64,000 bases of DNA from Planctomycetota bacterium (GCA_002748355.1 PDSF01000029.1:46262-110261), one strand, 5' to 3'; positions 34,521 to 43,882 are shown, counted from the stretch's first letter. A program made the numbers and translations. Notes: a model not told the origin generated them from the letters alone.

Positions 34521-35492
34521 ATGCCAAAGACCACAAGCACAGCCAGCGAAGACGCCAGACAGCCTAGCCTCGGAGGACACCTGGCCATCTGCCGCTTTGA
34601 CCATTGGTTCAAGAACGTCTTCGTCCTCCCTGGCATCATCGCCGCGCTGGCCATGGACGAGAGCACCCGCAACTGGAGCGTGCTCAGCAATGCCTTGATC
34701 GGTCTCTTCGCCATCGGGCTCGTGGCCTCGAGCAACTACACGATCAACGAGATTCTCGATGCCGCGAACGATCGTGAGCATCCTGAGAAGCGGCATCGCC
34801 CAGTCCCCTCCGGCCGCGTCTCCCTGCCTCTCGGCTACCTGCAGTGGATCCTCTTATTCCTGCTCGGCTTGGCCGTCGGAGCCCTCGTCTCCTGGCCCTT
34901 CACGCTTACGCTCGCCGCGCTCTGGATTATGGGATGCATTTACAACATCCCACCTCTGCGCTCGAAGGAACTCCCCTTCCTCGATGTGCTGAGCGAATCG
35001 ATCAATAACCCGATCCGCATGCTCGCTGGCTGGTTTATCGCCGGGAGCACCCTGATCGCACCAACGAGCCTATTACTCTCGTATTGGATGTTCGGGTGCT
35101 TCTTCATGGCCCTGAAGCGCTACGCGGAATACCGCTCGATCGCTGACCCGGAGCGGGCAGCCCGCTATCGACGCTCCTTCGTTTATTACAACGAGGGCCG
35201 GCTCTTGAGCTCGGTCGTCGTCTACGCCTGCGCCGCCTGCCTACTCTTCGGGGCTTTCTTGATGCGTTACCAGCTTGAGCTGGTGCTGGCCTTCCCCTTT
35301 ATCGCCTGGGTCGCAGGTGAGTATTTCAACCTCGGGCTCATGGACGACAGCCCGGTTCAGGCACCCGAGCACCTCTACCGGCAAAGCCGGTTGATGCTCG
35401 CAGTCACGACCTGCACCCTCGTGATCGGGGCCCTGCTCTTCATCGAGCTACCGATACTGCACTCGCTCTTCAGGCAGAGCGTCGCGCACTGA
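34521..35492 (+). CDS. UbiA prenyltransferase family, decaprenyl-phosphate phosphoribosyltransferase-like
   Basis: 323-residue membrane protein with about 8-9 helices. The first polyprenyl/Mg motif region, NYTINEILDAANDREHPEK then RHRPVPSGR, closely follows the pattern of decaprenyl-phosphate 5-phosphoribosyltransferases of the UbiA superfamily, rather than quinone or heme prenyltransferases. The conserved MALKRYAEYRSI and YYNEGRL segments also fit. Such enzymes move phosphoribose onto a polyprenyl phosphate, making a lipid-linked pentose donor. The ATG at 34521 is preferred to an in-frame TTG at 34479. The neighbour at 35577 is a large GT-C-like protein, a possible user of the donor. Confidence 0.85.
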   Translation: MPKTTSTASEDARQPSLGGHLAICRFDHWFKNVFVLPGIIAALAMDESTRNWSVLSNALIGLFAIGLVASSNYTINEILDAANDREHPEKRHRPVPSGRVSLPLGYLQWILLFLLGLAVGALVSWPFTLTLAALWIMGCIYNIPPLRSKELPFLDVLSESINNPIRMLAGWFIAGSTLIAPTSLLLSYWMFGCFFMALKRYAEYRSIADPERAARYRRSFVYYNEGRLLSSVVVYACAACLLFGAFLMRYQLELVLAFPFIAWVAGEYFNLGLMDDSPVQAPEHLYRQSRLMLAVTTCTLVIGALLFIELPILHSLFRQSVAH

Positions 35493-35576
35493 GGACCCAG
35501 CCACTCCCTCGACGATCGAGGATCCGATCGCCTGGCGTACAGCGCCGCCCTCGATACCTCATGGGCTAATGGCCTG

Positions 35577-37715
35577 TTAACGCGGGAGCGGTCGCTCGGT
35601 GACCGGCACAAAGGAGAACATGTCCGGGAGTAGCGAAACATCGTCCGCAGCTGACGGGAACCACAAATGGCTGCGAGCCAGCACCAGGCCAGTGAGGGCG
35701 TCGCGAACAAGCACCGCCCAGGCTTCGCCGGGAACAGGCTTGGGCCCAACCAGCGCAACCGAAACCTCCCCAGAGCCTGGCAGCGGAGCACAGGCAACAG
35801 GGGCTAGGCCTGGAATCAGGGGCAGCTCTAGCCCCAATGGGTCTGAAAACTCGTCATAGCATCCATGCCAGAGCTCCCAAATGGAGCCGGGAGCCAAGCT
35901 TTCGGAGAAGCGCAGGCGTAGCCGGCGAGGATCCTCCCTGAAAACCAGCACCTGTGGCGGCAGCAGCTCCCGCAGTTCCAAATCTACGACCAGCTGCCCC
36001 TCAAGTATGTTCATCGTCTCGAGTCCGGCATCGAAGCGATGCCGAAGCTCACGCGCCGGGACCTTGCGGATCAGTCGCTCTCGCATCCCGCGCAGTTGTG
36101 CCCAGCGCCGGAAGGGAAGAATCCCCAACTCGTTGCTGAGAAGGACCCGAGGCCGGGGCTCCGTGGCCGGAGCTGCCCAAAGCTCCAGCAGTCGTCTTTC
36201 GACACTGCGCCAAGATTCGAACCAAGGCTCATTAGCCCCCTCCTCGGTGCTCGTCTTGGGCTGCAGTAGCACATAGTTCGAGACCTGCCTCTGGCCTTGC
36301 CCCCAGCCTCCTTTCAGCAGGGGAGCGCAGCTCAGATAAAAGCTGACGCCAGGCCCAACCTGAGTTCCGAGAATCCAGTCCTCAGCCCTTGCTTCCGCCA
36401 CGAGTTCCTGCGTCGCCCGCTCAACGAACGAGTCGCGTGTAGCCAGGAGCCGCAGCAAGGGCAGCGCCTGCCAGAGGAAGCTCAGCACCAGCACGCCAAA
36501 GAGCAGCCCCCGCTCCCTCCGGCCCAGGATGCGCTCCCCCCAGCCGTAAAAAGCCAGCAGCCCAAGAACCAGACCCAGCTGCGCAGGCAAAGTGAAGCGA
36601 AACTGGTCTGCCGCCGGATTGCCGAGCAAGAACAAGAAATACGGAGCGATCCCGACCAGGAGCAGGAAGAGCATCCAAGCGCCGACCGAGCGAGGAGGTC
36701 CTGACCGCCTTCGCCAGTCTCCGGCCAGGATCCACAGCAGCCAGCCCACGACCGCAACCAGAAACGCCACGGAACCAAGCCCGCGATGCAGCAAGTGAGC
36801 CCAGTCCGTGATCCGGCCCAAGGCCGCCCCCAGCCCCCCAAACTCGAAGTTGTGGACGCTCGGGCGGAAAAAAACCGCAAGGAAGCCGTCCAGCCCATGG
36901 ACCCAGAGGTAGTGCGCCAAGAGGAGAGAGATCAAGAGGGCCCCGGGCAGCAGCAGCAGCGCCAGCAGCTGCCAGACTTGGCCCCGCGCTCCTTTGAGGC
37001 CCCCGATCGCGAGCAGGAGCAGCAAGGGGAGAAACAAGCCGGCGCTAGGCCGAAACAGGAAGGCCGAAGCTGCAAGAAGGCTGGCCCAAAACGCAGCCAT
37101 GCGGCCGCTGCCCCCCTCTCTCCGGTCCAGCGGCAGGAGCAGCAGGGCGCAGACAGCCAAGCCCAGCAGGGCATGCCCACTCACATCCGACAGCGGCTCC
37201 TGCGCGCTCCAGGCCCAACCGGGGAGCAGCCCAATGGCCAGCCCCAACAGCGCCGAACGCGTCCGATCCCCATCCAGCCGCTGGCAGGTCCTGGCCGCAA
37301 CCAGGGCCAAGACGGCGAGGGCCACGATGTTGGAGCCCTGGATCACGTAGAAGGGATCGTGGAGCAGTCCGAGTTCTGCCAGGACCCGCGTGAGCAACCA
37401 GCAGCACAACCAGTGCAGGGGGTGGCTCCATTCGAGCGGCGCTAGCGGAACCTGCCCATCCAGCTCGATCAGGCAGACCAGCCGCCGGTAATGCGCGCTG
37501 TCGCCATGGCCCGAACCATCACTCAGGTTCAAGTAGGCCAATAGCAGCGGAATGGCGAACAGCAGCAGCTGTAGCCAAATCGGGAGCCGGGCTGGACGGT
37601 CTTCTCTTACGGACAAGGCTGAGGAAGGGGGGGAACGAAGCCGGCCATCATCGCCAAGCTGGGAGCCCTTTCTAGCGGACGGTCGAAGAAGATGCGCGGT
37701 GAGGAGCCGCCGCAT
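35577..37715 (-). CDS. Large polytopic membrane protein, probable GT-C glycosyltransferase
   Basis: 712 residues. After a cytoplasmic Arg-rich leader (1-45) there are about 11-12 hydrophobic helices up to residue 410, then a 300-residue soluble C-terminal region. The first loop contains SDGSGHGDSAHYRRL, and FRPSAGLFLPLLLLL occurs later. Topology and layout resemble GT39/GT83/arabinosyltransferase-type proteins that use lipid-linked sugars, but I cannot name a family. It converges on the phosphoribosyltransferase-like gene. A terminator-like hairpin lies just upstream, between it and DUF2237. Confidence 0.65.
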   Translation of the reverse strand: MRRLLTAHLLRPSARKGSQLGDDGRLRSPPSSALSVREDRPARLPIWLQLLLFAIPLLLAYLNLSDGSGHGDSAHYRRLVCLIELDGQVPLAPLEWSHPLHWLCCWLLTRVLAELGLLHDPFYVIQGSNIVALAVLALVAARTCQRLDGDRTRSALLGLAIGLLPGWAWSAQEPLSDVSGHALLGLAVCALLLLPLDRREGGSGRMAAFWASLLAASAFLFRPSAGLFLPLLLLLAIGGLKGARGQVWQLLALLLLPGALLISLLLAHYLWVHGLDGFLAVFFRPSVHNFEFGGLGAALGRITDWAHLLHRGLGSVAFLVAVVGWLLWILAGDWRRRSGPPRSVGAWMLFLLLVGIAPYFLFLLGNPAADQFRFTLPAQLGLVLGLLAFYGWGERILGRRERGLLFGVLVLSFLWQALPLLRLLATRDSFVERATQELVAEARAEDWILGTQVGPGVSFYLSCAPLLKGGWGQGQRQVSNYVLLQPKTSTEEGANEPWFESWRSVERRLLELWAAPATEPRPRVLLSNELGILPFRRWAQLRGMRERLIRKVPARELRHRFDAGLETMNILEGQLVVDLELRELLPPQVLVFREDPRRLRLRFSESLAPGSIWELWHGCYDEFSDPLGLELPLIPGLAPVACAPLPGSGEVSVALVGPKPVPGEAWAVLVRDALTGLVLARSHLWFPSAADDVSLLPDMFSFVPVTERPLPR

Positions 37716-37730
37716 CGGGCACAGCTTCCG

Positions 37731-37761
37731 TCAAAAGCTGGCTCGCGCCCAGCTAGCCAGC
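37731..37761 (-). terminator. Hairpin plus T-run after the DUF2237 gene
   Basis: Read on the minus strand, GCTGGCT (37761-37755), an 11-nt loop and AGCCAGC (37743-37737) are followed directly by TTTTGA. The stem overlaps the TAG stop of the DUF2237 gene. This is the best rho-independent terminator candidate in the window. Confidence 0.5.
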
Positions 37762-38139
37762 GAAGTCTCCGCCTTCTGGCAGCGCATGCTCCTGCAACAT
37801 TTCGAGACTCACAAAGTCGAGGGCGGTCTCGTGGCAGGCCGAAAGCAGGACCGGGGGCGCCTCCCCGGCCTCGTAGGCCTCACGCCAGCGCTCCGCACAG
37901 AGACACCAGCGGTCACCGGCTTGTAAACCGGGGAAGCCGAACTCGGGCTGGGGCGTGACCAGGTCGTTGCCGATGGAGACCGTAAAGCGCAGGAATTCCG
38001 GGGTCATGACGGCGCAGACCACGTGGCGACCATGGTCATCCGGACCGGTTTCGCAGGCCCCGGTTCGAAAAAAGCCGGTCATCGGCTTCGTGCAGCAGGG
38101 GATCAACTCCTCCCCCAGAACATTTCGGGCATGGACCAT
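37753..38139 (-). CDS. DUF2237 family protein
   Basis: 128 residues covering the complete DUF2237 pattern: NVLGEELIPCCTKPMTGFFR, ACETGPDDHGRHVVCAVMT, GNDLVTPQPEFGFPGL, GDRWCLCAERW and CHETALDFVSLE. The conserved Cys pairs suggest a metal- or redox-linked small protein; no function is established. It is a single gene, ended by the hairpin above and divergent from the aminotransferase. Confidence 0.93.
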   Translation of the reverse strand: MVHARNVLGEELIPCCTKPMTGFFRTGACETGPDDHGRHVVCAVMTPEFLRFTVSIGNDLVTPQPEFGFPGLQAGDRWCLCAERWREAYEAGEAPPVLLSACHETALDFVSLEMLQEHALPEGGDFAG

Positions 38140-38266
38140 GATGCTCTCCTCATACTGTGGACGGTCCTCGGCGCCAGGAAGCCCCAGGCTTCTCGGAATA
38201 GGCGCTGCCTGGGCTCAAGCAAGCCAGTAGCCTGCGCAGTTCTACCCTGCAACTCGGAGCAGTAAC

Positions 38267-39631
38267 GTGGTCTCTATCGAACTAAACGCCAACATCCTCG
38301 CCATGGAGTATGCGGTGCGCGGGCCGATCCCCCAGCGCGCCGCTGAGATGACCAAGGCTGGCCAGGCAACGATCCCCTGCAACATCGGCAACCCACAAGC
38401 CCTGGGCCAGCCCCCGCTCTCCTGGTTCCGCCAGGTGAGTTCCGTCCTTGAGGACCCAAATCGGCTCAAAGAGGATACTCTCGACCCGGAGGTCGCCCGC
38501 ACGGCACAGCGCATGCTCGAAGGCTTCGGCGGCACGATCGGAGCCTACTCCGACAGCCGGGGCCCCCAGTTTGTTCGCGAGGCGGTCGCCGCCTTCATCG
38601 ACAAGCGTGACGGCAGCAGCCGCCAAGCCGACCCCGAGCAGATCTTCCTGACCAACGGCGCCAGCGAAGCCGTGCGCTATCTGATGGAGATGCTCATCAC
38701 CAGGCCCGAGGACGGGATCATGATCCCGATCCCGCAGTATCCGCTCTACTCCGCCTCGATCCGCAAATGCGGAGGCCGCCAAGTGGATTACTATCCCGAC
38801 GAGGAAGGTGGCTGGTCCCTGGGCCGGGAAGAGCTGGAACGCAGCTACGCTGCGGCGGTAGCGGCCGGAACCCGGGTCCAAGCCATCGTCGCCATCCATC
38901 CGGGCAACCCAAGCGGCGCGATTCTCCCCGGAGACTCGGTCCGCGAGGTCCTCGATTTCGCTAAGGAGAAGCAGCTCTGCGTCATCGCCGACGAGGTCTA
39001 CCAAGACAATCTCTACGGTGGCGAATTCACCAGCTTTGCCAAAGCGCTCGGCGACGAAACCGAGGTGCCCCTCTTCTCCCTGCATAGCACCTCGAAGGGA
39101 TTCTTCGGCGAATGCGGGCATCGCGGCGGCTACGTCGAAGTCAGAAACCCTCCCGAGCTCCTCGGGCGCAAGGAGCGCTTCCTCGACGTGCTCTTCAAAC
39201 AGGCCTCGGTCAACCTCTGCTCGAACACGCTAGGACAGGCCCTGACCTATCTCATGGTGCAGCCACCAGCCGAAGGCAGTGACGCCCGCCGCTGCTACGA
39301 CGCCGAACGCGAACACATCCTCAGCGAGCTCGAGACCAAGGCTCGAAAGATCCGCGCCGCCTTCGACGAGATGGATGGAGTGCGCTGCTTTGGTCAGATC
39401 GGCGCGATGTATCTATTCCCGCGCCTGGACAAGCTCCCCAGCGGCGTCAACGACTTCGACTACTGCATGAGCCTGCTTGAGGAGACCGGGCTTTGCACGG
39501 TCAATGGCAGCGGTTTTGGCCAGCGGCCAGGCAGCTCGCACCTGCGCATCGCCTTCTTACCGCCCCGCGCTCTGCTGGAGGAAGTCCTGCCCCGCTGGAT
39601 CGACTGGCACAACCGCTTCGTCAACAGCTGA
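38267..39631 (+). CDS. Alanine aminotransferase-like PLP enzyme (eukaryotic ALT type)
   Basis: 454 residues. It resembles eukaryotic alanine aminotransferases more than enterobacterial AlaA: EYAVRGPIPQRAAEM, CNIGNPQALGQPP, GAYSDSRG, IPIPQYPLYSA, HPGNPSGAIL and HSTSKGFFGECGHRGGY with the PLP Lys277. It would interconvert alanine plus 2-oxoglutarate and pyruvate plus glutamate. The start is a GTG with GGAG placed 7 nt upstream; the next Met (13) would cut into the conserved N-terminus. Single gene. Confidence 0.92.
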   Translation: MVSIELNANILAMEYAVRGPIPQRAAEMTKAGQATIPCNIGNPQALGQPPLSWFRQVSSVLEDPNRLKEDTLDPEVARTAQRMLEGFGGTIGAYSDSRGPQFVREAVAAFIDKRDGSSRQADPEQIFLTNGASEAVRYLMEMLITRPEDGIMIPIPQYPLYSASIRKCGGRQVDYYPDEEGGWSLGREELERSYAAAVAAGTRVQAIVAIHPGNPSGAILPGDSVREVLDFAKEKQLCVIADEVYQDNLYGGEFTSFAKALGDETEVPLFSLHSTSKGFFGECGHRGGYVEVRNPPELLGRKERFLDVLFKQASVNLCSNTLGQALTYLMVQPPAEGSDARRCYDAEREHILSELETKARKIRAAFDEMDGVRCFGQIGAMYLFPRLDKLPSGVNDFDYCMSLLEETGLCTVNGSGFGQRPGSSHLRIAFLPPRALLEEVLPRWIDWHNRFVNS

Positions 39632-39663
39632 GCCCCCGCAAAGGCTAGGCCCGTGGCAGCGGC

Positions 39664-40368
39664 CTACTCGGGGAGTAGCTCCGCCAGCAAGGCGCCAAAG
39701 TCGGCAAAGCGGGGCTCGCCCTCACCGCGACCAATCAATACGCAGCCAGCGCCGGCAGCCTTGGCGGCAGCGGCATCGACTTCGGCACGGTCTCCGATGT
39801 AGAGCAGCTCGCCGATCGGCACCCCGAGCTCGGCGGCGCCGACGACCAGCCCTTTGGGCTGCGGCTTGAGAGAGCGGATCCTCTCGTCGTTGGCGTCGAG
39901 CTGGACAGCAAAGAACTCAGCAACAGCAAGCGCTTCGAGCTTGTGTCGCACCGGGTAGTCGGAGAAAGCTCCACAGGGGACAGCCCAGTTCTCAAGCTCA
40001 GCAAGGAAGGGCAAAAGACCCGGCCGGCGGCTTCGGGGCAAAAAGCGTAAGGGCCGCTGCCCCATCCACTCGTCGACGACCTGGGCGAGTTCGTCCTCCT
40101 CCAAAGCCGAAGCCTCAGCGGCCCGCCGCAATTGCTCCGCCCGCAGATCACAGGGGGCTTCGCAGCGGAGCGCCTCAAGCGCCTTCCGGTAGGCGGAGAG
40201 GGCACGCAGCCGACGCCGCATCGCAAAGGGACGCCGCAAGAGCGCCGCAAGCAGCGAGCGCATCATGGCTCGGCGCATCGGTTTGGCATCGTACAGCGTG
40301 CCATCGACATCGAAGAGCACCGCGCGGAAGACCCGCCCTGGAAGCGACTCGATCCGCAACCCGCTCAT
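39664..40368 (-). CDS. HAD-superfamily phosphatase-like hydrolase
   Basis: 234 residues with all four HAD motifs: LFDVDGTLYD (Asp20, Asp22), a Ser in FSDYP, Lys in LKPQPKG, and GDRAEVD. The helical cap between motifs I and II (about 30-115) makes it subfamily I. The substrate cannot be read. The start overlaps the tonB-like stop (ATGA), so it is the third gene of the receptor/TonB operon, although it need not share their function. Confidence 0.88.
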   Translation of the reverse strand: MSGLRIESLPGRVFRAVLFDVDGTLYDAKPMRRAMMRSLLAALLRRPFAMRRRLRALSAYRKALEALRCEAPCDLRAEQLRRAAEASALEEDELAQVVDEWMGQRPLRFLPRSRRPGLLPFLAELENWAVPCGAFSDYPVRHKLEALAVAEFFAVQLDANDERIRSLKPQPKGLVVGAAELGVPIGELLYIGDRAEVDAAAAKAAGAGCVLIGRGEGEPRFADFGALLAELLPE

Positions 40369-41090
40369 GGACGGCGACCCAAGAGCCGGAACTCGATCTC
40401 AACGACGGTGGTTCCAGGGCCCCCCGCAAAACGCCAAGTCCGAACCGCGCGCAGCGCCTCCTGATCCAAGATCTGCGCCCCAGTCGAGCGAATGATCTCA
40501 GCCTTGAGGACATGCCCTTCCTTGGCCACCACGACACGGATCTCGGCCAGCCCTTCGAGCTGCAGCTTGATCGCCCGTTTTGGATAGCGAGGGCTCGGAT
40601 TCTGGCCGGCGATCGGCTCGGGCTCGGCCCGCGCTGGCGGCGGCTGCTTGGGACTAGGCTGCTCGACAGGCTCAGGGCGCTGTTCCTCCACCGGTTTTTT
40701 CTCCGGCAAAACCCGAGCAAGCCAGTGCTGTAAGGGCCTGGGCTTCGGCTCCTGGGGCTCCAGATCCAGGGTCTCCAGCTCGAAGAATGGCCGTTCCTCG
40801 GCAAGCACCTTCATCTCAGGATCCAGGAGCTTCGGCTCCGAGAGCTCGGGAACCTGAATCTCTTGTGGCGACTCTTTCTCCACCTCGATCTCTGGGCGCT
40901 CCTCGGGACTTTGCCAATCTGCGGCCCGGATCGGTAAGGACTGCGGCCTGCTAGGCAGGGCCTCTCCAAAGACCACGCCCAGGGCTACGACCAGCGAGTG
41001 GAACAAGAGCGAGAAGCCCATCGCCCCCGGCCTGGCTACAGGCAGGAGGCGCAAGTCCTTGGATCGGGCCTGGCTGGGGCTCTGGGTCAT
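40365..41090 (-). CDS. TonB family energy-transducing protein
   Basis: 241 residues: an N-terminal transmembrane anchor (GFSLLFHSLVVALGVVF, about 24-40), a Pro/Glu/Lys-rich periplasmic spacer (45-160), and a C-terminal TonB domain starting with the YP pair in PSPRYPKRAIKLQLEGLAEI. It ends VVEIEFRLLG. The gene lies 6 nt after the TonB-dependent receptor and probably drives it. ExbB and ExbD are not encoded nearby and must be supplied from elsewhere. Confidence 0.88.
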   Translation of the reverse strand: MTQSPSQARSKDLRLLPVARPGAMGFSLLFHSLVVALGVVFGEALPSRPQSLPIRAADWQSPEERPEIEVEKESPQEIQVPELSEPKLLDPEMKVLAEERPFFELETLDLEPQEPKPRPLQHWLARVLPEKKPVEEQRPEPVEQPSPKQPPPARAEPEPIAGQNPSPRYPKRAIKLQLEGLAEIRVVVAKEGHVLKAEIIRSTGAQILDQEALRAVRTWRFAGGPGTTVVEIEFRLLGRRP

Positions 41091-41096
41091 CGTGGC

Positions 41097-43274
41097 TCAG
41101 AGGTCGATTTCAAAGAAGAAGCGAGCGGAAAAGCCAAAGGCGTCCATGCGACTGTGCGCAGGGCGGTAGTTCTTGTTGCTGAGGTTGTCGAGGCTGAAGC
41201 CCAGGCGAGCCTTCTCGTGAACACGGGCACCGCCCTGGAGCTTCAGGACAGTGTAGCCCGGCAACCCATCCTCACGCAGCAACGGAGAAGAGGGGTCCTG
41301 GGGCTCCCTCCGATATCCCAGGTCACTACTGAGGCGCGAGGACGGGATTCGATCGAAATGCCGGACGAAGTCAGCCTCGAGCTCTGCGTACCAAAGCCCC
41401 TGAGTGGGCTCTTCGTAACCTAGCCGCAAGACTCCCCGGGCCGGATGGGTATGGCGCATCGGCTCGTTAGCGCTGAGGTCGCGCCCGTAGTTCCACATCA
41501 AGCCACCGGAGAGATACAGGCCCTCCGGCAGAGACGGGAAGTACACCCAGGGGTCGACGCGCGCATCCCACTCGACGCCATAGAGCAGCGCTCGCCCCCC
41601 ACCTGTCGTCACATAAACGCGCTCGTCCGAATCGAAGACATTGTTGCCGTTGTAATCGTAGTAATCATTCCCCTGGTAGCTGCCCGGCTGCGTCTCCTGA
41701 AAGCCATCGAAGTTCGTGTAATACGCGGCCAGCTCGCTTTGGATACCTTCACTGCGATGCTTGAGTGTCAGCTCGAAGTTATCAGCGATCACGGGGTCCT
41801 GCAGCCCTGAAGGAACCACGAGTCCGAAACCCGTCTTCACGATGCCGAACTTGGGGGCGAAGTAGCGGAAACCCCGCGACCAAGAAGCTCCAATACGCCA
41901 TTCTTTGCTAGCTCGGAGCAGGAGCGAAACGCCCCCGGTCAGCGAGTGCTCGTCTTCGTCGAGGCGATCGATCTCGTTATTGCCCCCGGGCGAGCTATAG
42001 AAACCGTCCGGACGACTCTGATACATGAAATAGTCGTAGCGTAGGCCAAGACTGATCGTAGCCCACTCGGCGATGTCACTATCGCTCTGCACGAAGAAAC
42101 CAAAGTCATACCAATCGGCATCGGGTGAGGCCTTTTCCCGGCGACCGTCAGGATAGTTGACCGTGAACTCCTCGTCGTCGGGGCTTTGCCCCTGATCGAG
42201 ATGGGCGGTGGCGCCAAGGAGGAGCTTGCTCCCCGGGAGGATCTCGTCACTGCGAAGTAAGAAGTCGCTGGAATAGGTCTGCCAATGTGCATAGCCCCAG
42301 CGACCATCGTTCCAGTAGCGGCGATCCTGCTTCCACTGGTAGTAAAAACTCGCCTGCACCATGTTGGCGGCATCCCGGTCGGCGCTACGCCAACCTGCGG
42401 TAAATCCAGTGCGATCGTTCTCGTTGTTTTGCGTCTTCCGGTAGTAACGTGCGATTCCTCGCTTCGCGACCTGTTGCATCTCGACGAAAACATGAGATCC
42501 ATCGACCCCAGTCAGATATTCGGCAGAGAGGTCGAAGTTGTATTCGCGCCCGCCCGAGGGATCGAGGGTGCCAACGCCATGGCCACCTTGGCCGTTTTCC
42601 ATGTCGCGCCAAGTTCCCCCGATACGAAAGCGGAGACCGGGTATCGCGGTCTCCGCATCGAGGCGAGTGCTTAGGCCCTTATTGATCGTTTCGAAGCTGC
42701 TCTTGAAGCGAGCACCGAAGACGGCTCCCTCCTCAGGAAAGGGCAGGCTCGGTTTACGCGTGACAAAGTTGATCACGCCACCGAGGGCATTGGAAGCGTA
42801 CTGCAGCGACGCCGGGCCCCGAATCACCTCGATGCGCTCAAGGCTCTCGGGCTCGACCTTGCCGTACATATCGTCACCGGCAAACCCGCCTTCGCCCCAG
42901 AAGGTGCTAAGCGAGTTGCCGTCGACGGTGGCCAGCAGGTTGGCGCCGGAAAGGCCGCGGAGCACGGGGTCACTGGTGCTTGCGGTGCGCTTCTCGATCC
43001 AGATGCCAATGCTCCGATCCAGGGCATCGAGAGCCGAGTTCTCCGACCTGCGCAGCAGCACCTCCTCGTCGACCACGATGATCGAGCGAGGATGCTCGAA
43101 GCTGTCGATCGGGCTGCGGAAGGCGGTCACGAGCACCCGCGGCCCGAGGCTCGCATCCAGCTCCGGCGCTTCGGCCTTCGCGGCCCGAGGCTCCGGGCCC
43201 TTAGCGCCCTTCTGGGCATTTAGTGGACTGAGGGAAAGAAGCAGAAGGGGCAAGACAACAGGCCAGTGCGTCAT
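41097..43274 (-). CDS. TonB-dependent outer-membrane receptor
   Basis: 725 residues from the ATG at 43274, which gives a signal peptide (MTHWPVVLPLLLLSLSPLNAQ); the frame runs 46 codons further upstream without one. The plug domain is clear: DPVLRGLSGANLLATVDG, RIEVIRGPASLQYASNALGG and VINFVTRKP. The barrel is typical, with alternating aromatics, and ends in FGFSARFFFEIDL with a terminal aromatic-containing strand. Ligand unknown; no riboswitch or Fur-type site was recognised upstream. It is first in an operon with tonB and a HAD gene. Confidence 0.93.
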   Translation of the reverse strand: MTHWPVVLPLLLLSLSPLNAQKGAKGPEPRAAKAEAPELDASLGPRVLVTAFRSPIDSFEHPRSIIVVDEEVLLRRSENSALDALDRSIGIWIEKRTASTSDPVLRGLSGANLLATVDGNSLSTFWGEGGFAGDDMYGKVEPESLERIEVIRGPASLQYASNALGGVINFVTRKPSLPFPEEGAVFGARFKSSFETINKGLSTRLDAETAIPGLRFRIGGTWRDMENGQGGHGVGTLDPSGGREYNFDLSAEYLTGVDGSHVFVEMQQVAKRGIARYYRKTQNNENDRTGFTAGWRSADRDAANMVQASFYYQWKQDRRYWNDGRWGYAHWQTYSSDFLLRSDEILPGSKLLLGATAHLDQGQSPDDEEFTVNYPDGRREKASPDADWYDFGFFVQSDSDIAEWATISLGLRYDYFMYQSRPDGFYSSPGGNNEIDRLDEDEHSLTGGVSLLLRASKEWRIGASWSRGFRYFAPKFGIVKTGFGLVVPSGLQDPVIADNFELTLKHRSEGIQSELAAYYTNFDGFQETQPGSYQGNDYYDYNGNNVFDSDERVYVTTGGGRALLYGVEWDARVDPWVYFPSLPEGLYLSGGLMWNYGRDLSANEPMRHTHPARGVLRLGYEEPTQGLWYAELEADFVRHFDRIPSSRLSSDLGYRREPQDPSSPLLREDGLPGYTVLKLQGGARVHEKARLGFSLDNLSNKNYRPAHSRMDAFGFSARFFFEIDL

Positions 43275-43510
43275 CGAACCGAAACTTACAGGCCAAGGGT
43301 TGGGGGAAACTCGCCCCCCCATGCAAGCTGCGTTCCTCTGCCGGGAAGCCCCCCAGAGAGACCAGCAAAACCCAACGGAACGAAGGAATTCTCGCGAGAG
43401 CTGGCTAGGCAAAGCCCAGGACCCGGCCGAGTTCCGTTCCGAAGCTGCTGTAGCGGCACGATTCCGAAACGCGACGCCAGGGCCATCCCTTGTTAGGCTC
43501 AGCGTCTCCC

Positions 43511-43816
43511 ATGAGTTCCGAGCCTCGAATCAAGATGGACAAGGACAGCGGGCGCTTCCAGGAGCTCTCCGCTGCCTACTTCTTCGCCGCCCTCTCGCTC
43601 GCGATACTCCTCACCCTCCTGCTCTGGGCTTCGACCTACGGCTATCTGATCTACATCGACCAGGTCGATCTGCTCCCCTACTTCCCCGGGCTCTGGCTCT
43701 ATCTCACACTGATCGGCGCCATGATCCTCTCTTGGATTATGAGCCGACGCGCCTTTGCGCGGGCACGCAAGATGAGCGACGAGGAAGCTCGCCCCAAGCC
43801 TCCGCCGAGCAACTGA
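43511..43816 (+). CDS. Small two-helix membrane protein
   Basis: 101 residues starting at the ATG at 43511 (an in-frame upstream start at 43490 is less likely). Two hydrophobic helices (AYFFAALSLAILLTLLLWASTYGYLIY and LWLYLTLIGAMILSWIM, separated by a short loop) are followed by a basic and Pro-rich tail. No family is recognised. The low-charge helices and even codon use support a real gene. Confidence 0.6.
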   Translation: MSSEPRIKMDKDSGRFQELSAAYFFAALSLAILLTLLLWASTYGYLIYIDQVDLLPYFPGLWLYLTLIGAMILSWIMSRRAFARARKMSDEEARPKPPPSN

Positions 43817-43882
43817 CCCCACAGAGCGCAGGAGCTGCCACGCGCGTACAAAATGTGCCGAACTCCGTGCCAGGTGACGGCC

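Noticed and set aside
43275..43500. Cobalamin or TPP riboswitch upstream of the TonB-dependent receptor
   Set aside because: G- and C-runs gave a superficial resemblance, but neither the B12-box (GCCACTG) nor the TPP core (CTGAGA with ACCTGA) is present on the minus strand.
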